From: Eutypa lata
Lineage: Eukaryota; Ascomycota; Sordariomycetes; Xylariales; Diatrypaceae
Assembly: GCA_022661535.1 (NCBI GenBank)
Contig: JAKULF010000007.1
Location: 2,418,001-2,482,000, forward strand
Length of the DNA: 64,000 nt
Direction of reading: 5' to 3'
The translations under genes and the position numbers were made by a program. Below, in pieces: positions 1-11,963 of the stretch (its first letter is position 1; the number at the start of each line of letters is the position of its first letter). The notes beneath the pieces are model-generated. The model saw nothing but the letters and a program-made list of their open reading frames with translations. It was not told the DNA's origin and made no database searches.

Positions 1-338
1 TTGATATTCTTAGCGGCCGCCATGTATTTAAACGCTCAGGATAGTGAATTATCGCACTACATGTGTAGCAATATTTTCTGTTACTTAATGTCGGTATTTA
101 GTGATGATATGTATATCTACTTAGTCTATCCAGCCTTAACATTCTATCTAATTAATCCTTCGCCTGCAGAATGCCGGTGTAAGCTCTAGCCGTCTAGATA
201 CACCGTTGAATTAGTAGAGGGTTTGCATTTCCATCTATGCTTTTACTCAAAACGCCACGCAATACAAGAAACATAACGCCAGAACCTTAGCAGATCGAGC
301 TCGTGATATAATTTTATGTGTAGAAGATGGAGCCCAGC
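1..338. other. 3' flank of the SUR7-like gene, no gene seen
   Basis: No family-like reading frame. The stretch is moderately AT-rich and lies downstream of the minus-strand gene that ends at 339, so part of it is probably that gene's 3' UTR. A short open frame at 1-189 on the plus strand has no recognisable features. Confidence 0.6.
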
Positions 339-1475
339 TTATTGTTCAGGTGGCTGTTCGTTGCGCTCGTTGCGCTTCACCCGATTGAAGGTCGGTAATT
401 TAAGACCTTTCTTCTCATCTTTTGTACCCTTCTCGTTTCTTGCGTTGCTGGTTCCTGATTCGACATGTCTCCCACCCTTGCGCCCGGTCTTGATATCACG
501 CCTCGAAGCGCAGCAGCAGCAAAGCCCCATGTGGATGATGAAGGAAATGACTGTGAATCCGGTGGCGATCCACATGAACACCAACATATTCAAGCCGATC
601 TCCGCTCGAATATTGAGGTCCGGCTGTGAGTTCATGGCATACTTGAAGACGAACGACATGGCTGTACCGAGAGCCGACGCCACTAAGACAAGCAGCGTCG
701 AGATAAAGGAGAATACAGAGAAGGGAAGGCTCCACCATCGCGAATAGATGACGACGGGGGCTATGAGCATGAGGATGCAGTTCAAGACCAGGCCAGTCAG
801 GAAGAAACCAAACATGATGTGGCTAGCGAGACGAAGGATCGTCAAAATGTCGTTGACTTCATTGGGCAGAGCCACCGAAGCCCCCGCGAGAAGCTCATCT
901 AGGAGAACTTCCACTGGGTTGAACCAGAAGTGCGTCGTCGGATCTGAGCAGTGGCTGATTCCACTAAACATGGTGTAAGCTTACATCTACCTCGAAGTAG
1001 GAAAGAAATGATCGTACCTATCCTTATACCCTTCGCAGAAGTTCCACAACCCAACCTGGTAGAAATCATGAAGTCCCAAAGTACGGGCGATGGAGTTGGT
1101 TAAGGTCAATTGAGCCGAAGGTAAAGCCTGGACAATGATGTCGGACAAGTCCAGTTTGACGAAGTAAAATTGGCTCCGAATCGAACCACCAGGCGTGTTT
1201 CCCACCTCAACCTTTGAAGACGTCAGTCATGATATGCATCATTTTCTGGAAAATGCTGGCCTTACAAGAATCAGAAATATCACAGATAGAAAAAGGCATA
1301 TGCACGAGCATATTATGGAAATGCGACGAGGCTTCGTTTGGCTCTTGAGAACGGCTGGGTTCTCAGCCTTGGCCGGGCGGCCATCCTCGGTCGCAGTCTC
1401 AGTGCCGCCGGAAGTCGATGGCGGAGAGGCGGTCGGTCGCCCTCTAAATCGTGATGATAGAGAACTGGCGCCCAT
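339..1475 (-). CDS. SUR7/PalI family four-helix membrane protein
   Basis: Three exons on the minus strand: 1475-1266, 1205-1018 and 963-339 (340 aa). Donors are GTAAGG and GTACGA, and the phases 0 and 2 join cleanly. The SUR7-family signature is visible: a short N-terminal cytoplasmic region, helix 1 at about 53-72, and an outer loop with GLHDFY (114-119), LWNFC (Cys127) and Cys138. Helices 2-4 follow, and then a CCCC cluster and a long basic, charged tail. Family members are plasma-membrane claudin-like proteins of cortical patches or eisosomes, or pH-sensing PalI/Rim9 relatives. The Cys-rich stretch after helix 4 is a likely palmitoylation site (inference). An in-frame alternative start lies at 1508; I chose 1475 because it is the first true ATG inside the Ser/Thr-rich leader. 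Which subfamily it belongs to is not settled. Confidence 0.85.
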
Positions 1476-2884
1476 TTTGCGATGCGAAACGCCTTGATTC
1501 CGCTCCAAAAAAAAAAGGCAAGGGATTGAACGTTCAACGTGAAGAACGTAAAGAAGAGACGAAGGGAAGCTTTTGTTTGTTTAAGCTCGAGCTAACTTGG
1601 AAATACGACATTCGTGGATTGGGAGTGCCGGGGTCCCGCCTTGGCCAGCCCACCTTCATCAGGGGGAGGCTCACGCCGGTATCCTTACACATGGTAGATC
1701 ACTTCAAAGTACCCCATACACTAAAGTACTTCCTAGTACTAAAAGCGCTCCCATCCAGCCCATCCAAGGCCATCTATCAGTTTTTCTCTTTTCTTCTTAT
1801 GTAAAAACCAGCATAATAAACATGAACTATCAAAACCTAAACCAACTATTCCCATGATGCTTACGTGTGCAGTGTTGTAACTTGACAGACGATCGGGTTT
1901 CGATCTGCCAACTTTCCTCCATACCTTGGACTAAGTTTTGGGCCTGTCAAGCCCTGTTAACACATGGACATGTGAAGCTCAGCCCCACTGGTGTCACATT
2001 CAATTCTGAATGCCGGACTCCGGTTCTGACGTGGTTAAACGGCCCACTTGATTGAAACACAGCCTCAATCAAGCTATCTATTTACAGCCCTTTTAGGGGG
2101 CAGCAATGACTGAGCGAGCTCTCAGCTTCTCTCCGGGTCTCAGGAGGACTCGTCAGACACATCATACACACATTATGTATGTAGGTAGTGCGTATGAATG
2201 GTTACTTAACATTGGTTAATTTGTAATTGATATCAGCTCTCTAACCACCTGGCAACCCATAAAGAACGACACTAGCATAGTAGTGTTGCATATCAGTTGG
2301 TATTTGCGTATAACTGAATCGTATGGAACGGAGCTAATTGCGAAATTTTCAAGATTTTTTTATCCAAGTCTCTCTGATCTACGTTGACGTCACATGATAG
2401 TTTCTCCAGTTGAATGAAAATCATCACAGCTCGTCGAATCACCATCCTTGCGTCAAACTGTACTATTTTTTAATCTTCAGACTTTAGTTCATGATCAGCA
2501 TGCATAAACTACTATGGGCCAGGTCCTTCCAAGTATTTTAGGCCCGGCATTGGTACTTGCTACACCTGAAGGGTGCCCTGGCTCCATTGACACGGATCCT
2601 CAGGGGTGGTCCTACCCTGCTACCCTATGTAGCTCCATGGGCTTTGTATCGTTCGTCGGTCGCCCTCTTAAGAAAATACCGTAGTTACATCGTTGTGTAG
2701 GCTGAAGTTTTGACTTCTGTTGACGCCAAATACCGTCGAGTAGCACAAACTCAATTGATCCTCTCGTTTCCGATTCCCTTTCTAGTTGTGTGGCTTGGTT
2801 GCTGTTTTGATAGTAACTATTTACGTGCGTCTGACTTCACATCTGACTAAATCCGTGGTTATCCTCGACATCTCGGCCAACCTC
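1476..2884. other. intergenic, divergent promoters
   Basis: The 1.4 kb lies between the divergently read SUR7-like and PLC-like genes, so it should hold both promoters. No reading frame with family likeness, no RNA gene and no repeat was seen. Short frames near 1451-1857 and 2786-2884 look like chance. Confidence 0.6.
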
Positions 2885-4298
2885 ATGGCACTTCGATGGG
2901 TGAGCTGGGCATTCTTCGCTGTCTCGGCCATCGCCCAGGAATCCAGCATCGACGATGATAGGACTAGTCTAACAGGTTCAACCATCTCCTTGACCACCCA
3001 CGACACACCCACAGGGTCTTACCTGTCGTTCGAGTCCCAGATCACACTTGGAACGACTTTGGGATCTATCTCCGGCCTGTCGACTACCCTAGCTACAGAC
3101 AATGCAACACATTCGGGATCCTCGACGGAGAGTGATGTGGTGGTTGTAGTAACAAGTACCTCGGTCACGTATTTGACGGGCTCTAAGAAAGAGACACCAA
3201 CGACCACGTTATCGGGTAACTTCACGGCATCATCAACCAGCAGCGCGCCGACAGTCACCAACACCCAGCCCTGCAATAACTACGCCGAATTCTGCATGCG
3301 AAAGTACAGCAACATCACGGAAATCGGATGCCATAATTCGCCGTTTGTTACATCGAGCAATCTTGCTGCGAACCAGGATTACGACGTCACGTCACAGCTT
3401 AATGATGGGGTACGGTTCTTGCAAGCGCAGATCCAATGGCCAAGCAATGCTAGCGAACCTCACTTCTGCCACACAAGCTGTGACATTCTCGATGCCGGAC
3501 CCATCACCGACTGGCTCACCCAAGTCAAGGACTGGGTAGCAGTACACCCATACGATGTTGTTACTATCCTCCTGGGTAATGGTAACTAGTAAGTTTGCAC
3601 TTTGATGCGTATTGAAGATGACTATGTAGCTGACTCTGGCACCCAGCTCCGTACCTTCGATATATGCACCGTATATCGAGCAAAGTGGAATCCTACGCTA
3701 TATCTACAAACCCTCGGTCGTGCCAATGACACTCGACGACTGGCCGACTCTCAACGATATGATCCTACAGGGCCAACGAGTAGTCATGCTCATGGATTAC
3801 ATGGCCGACCAAAACCAATACCCGTGGCTTCTGGACGAATTTTCGCAAATGTGGGAGACGCCATTTGACCCCGTGAACCAAAGTTTCCCCTGCACCGTTC
3901 AGAGGCCTCCAGACCTGCCCGAAGACGCTGCGAAGAACCGACTATACCTCCTCAACCACAACCTCAACATCGAGCTCTCGCTCCTTGGCGTTGACATGCT
4001 GGTCCCGGCAAGAGCAGAACTGAACCTTACAAACAACATCACTGGTTTCGGTAGTCTCGGAGTTGGGGCCGAGAACTGCCGGAGCGACTGGGGAAAGCCG
4101 CCCAAGGTTCTAAACGTGGACTACTACGACATGGGCGGGTATCCTGGCTCGGTTTTCGAGGTAGCTGCTACGATGAACAACGTGACATACAACCGACCTT
4201 GCTGCGGGCAAGTCATAAATGGAGCAATGGGGCGGATGACCAGTAGCGGATACTTTTATACGCTGATTGGAATCGCGTTGGTTTGGGTAACTTTCTAG
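2885..4298 (+). CDS. secreted GPI-anchored PLC-like phosphodiesterase
   Basis: Two exons, 2885-3588 and 3647-4298 (451 aa). The 58-nt intron has donor GTAAGT, a CTGAC branch and acceptor CCCAG; the next AG upstream would give a stop. Residues 1-18 are a signal peptide ending in AIAQ. Residues 19-135 are a Ser/Thr-rich stalk. From about 135 the protein is the TIM-barrel PLC-like phosphodiesterase domain, with GCHNSPF holding the presumed catalytic His150, then YDVTSQLNDG and CHTSCDILDAGP. In exon 2 come MTLDDWPTLN, YPWLLDEF and CTVQRPPDL. The last 15 residues are hydrophobic after a small-residue stretch, a typical GPI-attachment signal. The substrate of the fungal family is not known with confidence; a cell-surface or wall role is inferred. 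An upstream in-frame codon at 2786 is not ATG and would spoil the signal peptide. Confidence 0.87.
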
Positions 4299-5574
4299 AG
4301 CGTTGCTTGCTTGCTTGCTTGCTGCGTTTCTGGCGTTATATAGAGGATTTTGGGTATGAATAAATAAGTGCATAGAATGCGATAGGCTGAGAAATTATAA
4401 TAATAATACAATTTGCATATAGCCCTTGAATAAGGAACACTATCATCTATGTATGTGTGTGACTATGAGCTATGACTAACTACCTAGGTGGTGTGTGTTT
4501 GTGTTCACATGCTACTTCACCATCTGCAAACACTTGATAACTTGACTGGTGCGCTGCAATTACACCTCAGGCAGGCAGGCAGGCAGATTCAGTGAGTCAC
4601 GTGAACCTTCCGCTTTAGTGCTAGCGTATTACTAATGCTTTTTGCCTTTTGCTTTTTGCTTGGTGGTTAATTAACGCCTAGCTCTACTAGATCCTTTCTC
4701 GGCTGCCTTTTGCCTTTTACCAATCCACTTTCTTTATCTCACCTTCTCCTCACCATCATCCTCCATCCAAGTTTCATCACATCTTCCTCTCTCCCTCTCT
4801 TCATTATCCATCAACCATCCATCATTTCCCATCAACTCAATACACTTCTCAACGCGAAAACTGACGATCTAGCTCGGCATCTATCTCTGATTCAATCGGT
4901 CTAACCTTCTGATATCGGTATTTGGGTAATCGCAATTCAATTCGTTGTAGTCAGTCACTCCGGTCGCGCACATCCCATTTCGATCGCATTCGCCCAACAA
5001 ACGACATACCACGCCACGACGATGACCGTTTAGTTCTTCGTGAATAAGTTTCGCAGTCGTCTGGAAGGTACTTAGAGTAGGCTGGTGGTTTTAGGCTAAC
5101 AAAAGAAGATTTGATACTTGCGCATCGTCGTAGCGCGTGGTATTAGGGATTTTAGGAGGGAATATTTTCATCATTCAAGCTGAGAAGGTGGTGAATCCGC
5201 CCGTGGCTCTTGTACATCATTTTTTTCTTCCTTTCTCCTCGTCATTTAGAGGCTGAATTCCCATTGTTGTCCCAAACAATCAAAAATTGAATCCCGTCCA
5301 TTTTTGCGCATTGGGTCCTAGAAGAAACAAGAGTCATAAGCCAAAAGAACTTGTGCACAAACAAGCTCTGCGATATACATAAAAGGCATCTTCAGCACTT
5401 CAACCTTTGCATTTTGCAAATTCCCTGCCTAAGTTCTTTCTCACTTGAGTGTATCTAACCTTCCACAACTATTCAGAGCTCAACTCTTCTGTACTACCCT
5501 CTGAAACCAATACTTGACCTTGCATCCCAGTAATTACTACTGTAAAGGGTCCAGGAAATTGCACGTACTTCAAA
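4299..5574. other. intergenic with pyrimidine-rich promoter of MPE1
   Basis: It holds a TTGC tandem (about 4303-4322), a CAGG tandem (about 4568-4586) and a long CT-rich tract (about 4690-4850), the last typical of filamentous-fungal promoters near the start of transcription. The remaining 700 bp up to 5574 is likely a long 5' leader of the MPE1 gene. No coding frame is supported. Confidence 0.55.
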
Positions 5575-7557
5575 ATGACTTCATCTGTGTATTTCAAGTT
5601 CAAGTCTCAGAAGGAACCCTCGCGGGTCGAGTTTGATGGTACTGGTATTTCCGTTTTCGAACTCAAGCGTGACATTATCATCAAGAGTGGTCTCGGTGAT
5701 GGATCAGACTTTGATCTAGCTATCTACTCGGAAGACAACGTCGAAGGTAAGTTCCTACTTGACCCACCAACTTCTGCATTGCCTTCTAACCCTTCTGTAG
5801 AGTACGATGATGACACGACCATCATACCCCGGTCGACTACCGTTATCGCACGTCGCCTTCCCGCCTCGAAGCCCGGCGCAGGTCGAGCTGCCCGATATGT
5901 TTCAGGCAAGATGCCGGCGAGTGCAAAGAACTCCTCCCGGAGAGAGAATACTTCCAAGGCCACAAAACCTGCCACTACTGGTCTCGCACAGATGAGCACA
6001 GCTCTAACCGAAGAGGAAAGGATGATGGCCATGTTCCAGGCTCAGTCTGATCAATGGAATGCTCAGCAGGAAGAGATGTCCCAGTACGTAGACAATAACA
6101 ATATCACATTTCAAGACAATCTAGATTACTAACTACTTTCTAGTCACACCGCGGTATATAAGCCTGGCTCCAAGAAACCGGCAAATGTACCTGATCACGA
6201 CCCTCCCCCTGGATATGTGTGTTATCGCTGTGGACAAAAGGGGCACTGGATTCAAGTCTGTCCTACTAATGATAATCCTGAATTTGATCACCGCCCGCGT
6301 GTCAAACGTACCACGGGTATTCCTCGTTCGTTCCTGAAGACAGTAGATAAATCCGCACTTCAGCAGGCTGGAGCGGATGGCAGTGATGTGAAGCCTCCTG
6401 CTGGTGTCATGGTCAATGCAGACGGAGATTTCGTGATCGCAGAGCCTGACAAGGCATCATGGGAGCAGTTCCAGGCTAAGACGAAGTCGTCAGCAGCCAC
6501 GCAAAAAGCAGCCTCTGCCGAGGACAAGGAACTTGAGGAAAAGGGACTGATGTGCTCCATCGACAGAAGGATGTTCATAGAACCAATGAAGACACCATGT
6601 TGTGAGAAGACGTATTGCAATGACTGCATAACAAATTCGCTCATTGAGAGCGATTTCGTCTGCCCCGCCTGTGGTACAGAACGTGTCCTCATCGACGACT
6701 TGAAACCAGATGACGAGACTTCCGCCAAGATCCAGGACTATCTCACGGACAAGGAACCTGCCAAGACTAAGGAACGATCTCAAAGTCCACCCACGAACAA
6801 GGTGGCCAAGTCTCCATCGCAAGGCCCCGCTGATAAAGAAACGACCCCAGCAGCTGAGCCGACAAAGAAATCGCCTATATCCTCTTCCGTAAAAGCAAAG
6901 TCTAAGTCGCCGACGCCACCCACCACAGTCAAGTTGCCGATCACAGAGGAAGTAAAGAGACCAGCCACTGCTAGCCCCGCACCCAGCACGAATGGAGCTC
7001 CTAAGCCGCAAGCAACAGCGGCTAAGAAGCGATCCGCAGAGGAACTACTTGAGAACCCCAAGATCCCGAAGGCACCGAAAGCCATGCAGCGAGCCCAAGA
7101 AGCAAAGCAGATACAAAACGTGATGCAGCCGCAGAACGTAAATGGCAACGTGAATGGCATGCCCATGATGCCCGGCATGATGCCCTTCCCTATGAACAAC
7201 AACATGAATAACTTTGGTCAGCCCAACATGAACATGGCTATGATGATGGGCATGAACCCCATGATGAACCCCATGATGGGCATGAATGGATTCAACCCCG
7301 GCGGCTTTCCCAACATGAACGGGTTCGGAAACTTCGGCAACATGAATGGCGGCATGAACGGCGGTGGCATGGGCAACGTGAATGGAGGCAACGCGAACGG
7401 ATTCAACAAGAACAACAATCAGCAACAACAACCTTACCGGCAGAATTTCACTACGCCGAATAATGATGACGACGCCTACTTCCGCAAGCCTGTCAACCCC
7501 GGTAGACACCAGAACAAGCAGCGTAGAGTGCGACCTAGTGACTACAGGGAGCTCTAG
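5575..7557 (+). CDS. MPE1: MPE1/RBBP6-type mRNA 3'-end processing protein
   Basis: Three exons, 5575-5746, 5801-6083 and 6144-7557 (622 aa). Intron 1 (54 nt) has donor GTAAGT. Intron 2 (60 nt) has donor GTACGT and a perfect TACTAAC branch. Domains in order: an N-terminal ubiquitin-like DWNN domain (about 2-80), a CCHC zinc knuckle (Cys178, Cys181, His186, Cys191), and a RING/U-box-like Cys domain from Cys289 to about 335. A Ser/Pro/Lys-rich linker follows, and then a Met/Asn/Gly-rich low-complexity tail over about the last 170 residues. DWNN plus knuckle plus RING defines Mpe1 in yeast and RBBP6 in animals, a subunit of the cleavage and polyadenylation factor acting in the nucleus. The start is fixed by the DWNN opening and sits after a long CT-rich leader. 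Intron 1 has no stop and a length divisible by three, so retention would keep the frame. Confidence 0.93.
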
Positions 7558-8721
7558 GTTCTATTCGTCACTGATTTATCTATTGCGCCATCTATATGAA
7601 TGAATGCGTCGATCAGTCGTTCATTCCATCTCATCATCACGGGTTATCCCAACCCTTCCCCCACACACTTGTACATTATATCGGAAAACGGGGAGTGAAA
7701 TACACATTCCCAGAAATGCATCACAGAGCTCGGGCGGTTGGCAAATTAGTTTATTACTTGGTTCAAGCGGCGTTGCGTTGATATTTATTATTATTACGAA
7801 CATCACATACATACAGAAAGGCAGGGGCGACGTTTTGATCACCGGGATAGGCACAGCGGTATTTTTGTGCTAGGCGTTTTATAGGCGTTGGAAAAAAGGG
7901 GTTCCTGGCATCACGAACATAACTGCGGCGTCAGTTCCACGTTTCATATAGGAGCCAGGAGGGAGCGGTGCGGTTTGATGACCACTATTATTATATCTTA
8001 CCTATGCTTTTTTGTTTTTTTGTTTTTTTGCGTCGAAAGGGGGTGGGTTGGCATGGAAACTTTGAGTTATTGTGCACATATTTGAGGATAGTCATCCACT
8101 GGAAGCGCGCCGCCGCCATACATTTGAGTACTTGACGAAGAGACGAGACAGGGACAGAAGAAGCTTGGGGTAGGTAGAGACCCTGAGCCTAGCTAAATGA
8201 AATCATGATTCAAATCAGCGAATAGATATTGCTTTGCCTCGTGAACGTGACTTGACTTTATTCCGTCTTGCTGTTTTATTATTATTAAAAATATATGTAC
8301 TTACACTACGTAGCCAATAGTTATCCGATACTAATCCCCTTCTGAGGATGCTTATGCCATTCTGAACAGCAACCTTTCATCTCCTCTTTACTTACGTATT
8401 AACCCTTGCAGTTTACCCTATTGAAGACAATATGAAGCGGTGACGGAAGATAGGGGAGCAAGTAAAAAACACAGGTAGCATACTGCAATATAGTGAAATG
8501 AATATTACACTATGTATGACATAGTATGTTAGGTTTTCAAACCCCTTTTCTATCTCATCACATTAATTCCATAAGGTAGTTCCGGTACATCATGATCTTC
8601 GTGTCTATTTATTCATATGCTATGCCGATGGACGAGACTAATGAACCCAACGACCGGCGAAACGCCATGCTAACCTATCCCGGGTGGTCTTCCCCCCTTC
8701 TCTGACCGCGTATACATGGGG

Positions 8722-8761
<40 letters not shown>

Positions 8762-8852
8762 TTCGAAAATAAATGCATACCCCAGCCTATCTATCCACCG
8801 AACGGCTGATTGTGAATTGTTAGTTTTCTCTTTTTTCTTTTTTCCCTTTTCT
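7558..8852. other. convergent intergenic region between MPE1 and GET3
   Basis: The 3' ends of two convergent genes meet here. It contains AT-rich likely polyadenylation regions and a TG microsatellite (listed separately). No gene or RNA is supported. Confidence 0.6.
8723..8760. repeat. TG/CA dinucleotide microsatellite, 19 units
   Basis: Nineteen uninterrupted TG units, about 90 bp past the GET3 stop codon, probably within its 3' UTR. It creates a false valine-cysteine reading frame on the plus strand. It is likely to be polymorphic in length. Confidence 0.95.
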
Positions 8853-10066
8853 TTACTCAGGCGGCACATAGGGACGAACGAGCATCTCGCTAAACTTCTC
8901 GAGCTTCTCCTTGCCGCGGACCTCGTCGGTGAGCAGGGGCATGCGGACGACGTTGAACTCGTCGTAGAGCTCCTCGATCTGGTCGAGGTACTTGCGCTGC
9001 ATGCGGCGGCGGGCGTTGCACTGGTCGCAGTCGGACCCGGCCCGCGGGAAGAGCAGCTGGTTCACCACGATGCAGTGCGTGTCGATGCCGTAGGACGCCA
9101 GCTCCTGGATCATGCGCTCCGTCTCGTACAGCGACAGGAACTCCGCGATGCACACGCACACGAACGTCGTCAGCCGCTCGTCCTTGAACTGCGCGTTCAC
9201 CTCCGAGATGGTCGCCCGCAGCGACTCCAGCTTCTCCATCATCTCGCCCAGGTTCTGCCCGTTGGGCAGGGCGCCCCCGCCCCCCTGCGACCCCAGGAAC
9301 CCGTTGAGTAGCGGCCCGTACTGCGACGAGAGCTGCGACACCTTGGCCAGCGCCTTCTCGAGCACGGACGGGAACTGCAGGAACCGCAGCGTGTGGCCCG
9401 TCGGCGCCGTGTCGAAGATGATCGTCTCGTACGATAGCGATTTGACCTGCTTCAGGACCTCGGCGAATGACATGGCTTCGTCTATACCGGGGATCTAAGC
9501 ACACGTTGAAATGAATATTAGCCCCAAGCTCTTCGTATCAATCTTTCCTCTCCGCCCCGTATTGTCATGCGTCACTGGCGCCAGATTGCAAAGAAAAGGA
9601 GATAAAAAGGAGAGGATGGACAAAGGAGCAAATAAAAGAAGAAAAAACTCACAGCAAAAGCCAAATCCTGCATCATACCACCGATGCCACCGCCGGTGCC
9701 GCCTCCGCCGAGGGGGTCGCCGCCGCTGCTGTCGTCGCCCTGGCCGGCGAGCAGGTCCTGGATGCTGCCGTTGGGGTCGATCTCCATGGCGCTGAGGTTG
9801 TCGAAGCCGTCGATGAGGCGGGCCTCCTTGCCGAACTTCTGCGAGAAGGCGTCGGACAGGTTGTGGGCCGGGTCGGTCGAGATCAGGAGCACGGAGCGCC
9901 GCACCTTGGCCAGCTGGATCGCCAGCGAGCACGACGTCGTCGTCTTGCCCACCCCGCCCTTCCCGCCCACGAAGATCCACCGCAGCGTCCGCTGGTCCAG
10001 TATCGACTGCAGCGTCGGCTCCATCATGCCGTCGTCTGCTGCTGCGCTTACTACCGCTGCTGACAT
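8853..10066 (-). CDS. GET3: GET3 ATPase, guided entry of tail-anchored proteins
   Basis: Two exons on the minus strand, 10066-9653 and 9494-8853 (351 aa), joined in phase 0 by a 158-nt intron with donor GTGAGT and acceptor CTTAG. All ArsA/GET3 landmarks are present: the deviant Walker [11 protein letters not shown], switch [11 protein letters not shown], switch [12 protein letters not shown], and the zinc-binding CxxC pair (CDQC) that joins the homodimer. GET3 is the cytosolic ATPase that receives tail-anchored membrane proteins and delivers them to the Get1/Get2 receptor on the ER. The length fits the family. Two Gly-rich insertions (after the Walker region and before the helical subdomain) are typical of filamentous-fungal orthologues. 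The ATG at 10066 is preferred over a non-conserved upstream frame. The gene is strikingly GC-rich at third positions, which throws long false frames on the other strand. Confidence 0.96.
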
Positions 10067-10675
10067 CGTGCGTTGGTGCCTGCGTTCGTTCGCTTCAGGT
10101 TGGGTTGGTTGGTTGGTTGCGATTGGTCGATTGGTCGGGGGTTGTAGGTCGGCAAGTAGATGGTTGTGCAATTAGTTATTGGAAGCGGGAGGGAGGCTGT
10201 CGAGAAGAAAGTCTAGGAAGGTAGGGATATTACACCAAGAGTATGTAGGTAAGTAAATATGTCGATGTTCAAATCGCGGCTTGCTGGGCTGGTTGGCTGG
10301 CTGAAACGGTAGAGATGCTTAATGGTTGATGTTCCATGGAATTCTGTAGGTGCTTGCTTATCGCTGATAACAGATTTCGCCCCACGATACAACACTACAA
10401 CTGCAGCTCCTTGGGTGCTGTTAAAAAGAGAAGGGATTGATTAGGTGGATAATTGTTATTGTTCTAGGTTAGGTTACAGGTAGTCCACAGCCCACTTCAA
10501 ATACCATATACAATGCCTCGCACCTTACATTTTCCGTACCTGCCACCAACAAAACCTTTATATACAAGTAACCACCGGGCACCTTCCATTCTTCAACTTT
10601 CTACCACTATTAACGATAACCTTATCGTAACCAATCCATTCGAATCCTGCTCTTTTAACCTACTCGTTTAACTCG
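10067..10675. other. GET3 promoter region
   Basis: Upstream of GET3, with short TTGG/GGTT repeats near 10100-10125 and pyrimidine-rich stretches. Base composition is normal until about 10675, where the AT block begins. No gene is seen. Confidence 0.55.
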
Positions 10676-11630
10676 AATAATTCTAATTAAAAATGATAAT
10701 TCTTTAAGCTTATATAAACCCTTTAATACGATAACGTCGATATTTTAAATAATTTTTAAAAACTATTAACTTTTATCGTTATAAGTTCTTTTAAAATTAA
10801 AAAAGCTCGATTTTTAATAAATTAAATAAAAGTTATATATAATATTTTTTAAAGTAAAAATAATAATAACGACGATTTTTTAAAAATAATTAATAATTTT
10901 TAAAAACATTAATTAATAAATTATTAAAATAATTTAACGTTTAATAAAATAAATTAATAACGTTTTTTAAAAATAATATATAAACGATTTTTAAAAATAA
11001 TTTTTTAAAATAATAATATAAATAATTAAAAACTTAATAATTTAAAAAAAAAAATTTTTAAAAATAATATAAATTATTAATAACTTTTAATATAAATAAT
11101 TTAACGTTTAAAAAAATAATAAAAAATAACGATTTTTAAAAAGTTATTAAATTATTAATAATAATTTAAATAATTAAAAAATCGTTTTAAAAATTTAATT
11201 ATTAATAATAATATATATAATAATTAATAATTAATAAAAAAAACTTTTTTTAAAAAATTTAATAATAAAATTAATAATTTATTATTAATTAATATTTTTA
11301 AAAAATAACGATTATTAATAATAATAATATAAAAGTAATTAAATATTATAAAAAATAATTAATAATAAAAAAATAAAAAATTTATTAATAAAATTATTTC
11401 GTAAATAATTAAATAAATACTTTTTAATTAAAAATATTAAAAAAAAATTAAATTAAATAAATAATTATTATTATTTTAAATTAAATTATAAATAATTTAT
11501 AATTTATTTTAAATATTATATATAATGTTTTATATTTTATATTTTTCGTATTTATTATTAATATTATTAACGTAAATTACTTAAATATATACATATATAC
11601 TTATATGTTGTTACCTTTTTGTTAAATAAA
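10676..11630. repeat. RIP-type AT-rich block 1
   Basis: About 950 bp made almost only of A and T, with most remaining C lying in CpG. There are no open frames and no recognisable element. This is what saturated RIP leaves of a repeated sequence, so I read it as the ruin of a transposon, family unknown. Both edges are sharp. Confidence 0.75.
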
Positions 11631-11963
11631 TATTAACTATGCATTAAGTACATATTTCATTACTGTATACACGCATAGGTGGAATGAAACAAAGTCGGAA
11701 TCTACTAGTTAGTGGTCAGTGGTCGTTTTTACTTTATTATTCAATGTTCATATTTGGATAGATACATTCCTACTCTAGCTCTGTTGTTCACATGATGAAT
11801 TATTTGACGGCAATGTTAAGGACACATATCCAGAGCTTTAACTGTTTATTTTCCTCGAACGCGCTCATACATTCTTGCAGTGTAGGTCACTAATAGAGAC
11901 AAACCACTATCTATACACGTCTTGACCAATATAACAATCTAGTCAAGTACATTCTCCCCTATT
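11631..11963. other. 3' flank of the rhodopsin-like gene
   Basis: Normal-composition sequence between the AT block and the stop codon of the next gene, with no feature of its own. Confidence 0.5.

Noticed and set aside
6360..7509. Several minus-strand frames across MPE1
   Set aside because: Antisense shadows of the low-complexity coding sequence.
8890..9504. Long Arg/Ala/Gly-rich frame on the minus strand, and a plus-strand frame 8724-9311
   Set aside because: These are shadows of the GC-rich GET3 second exon and of the TG microsatellite; the GET3 frame has all family motifs.
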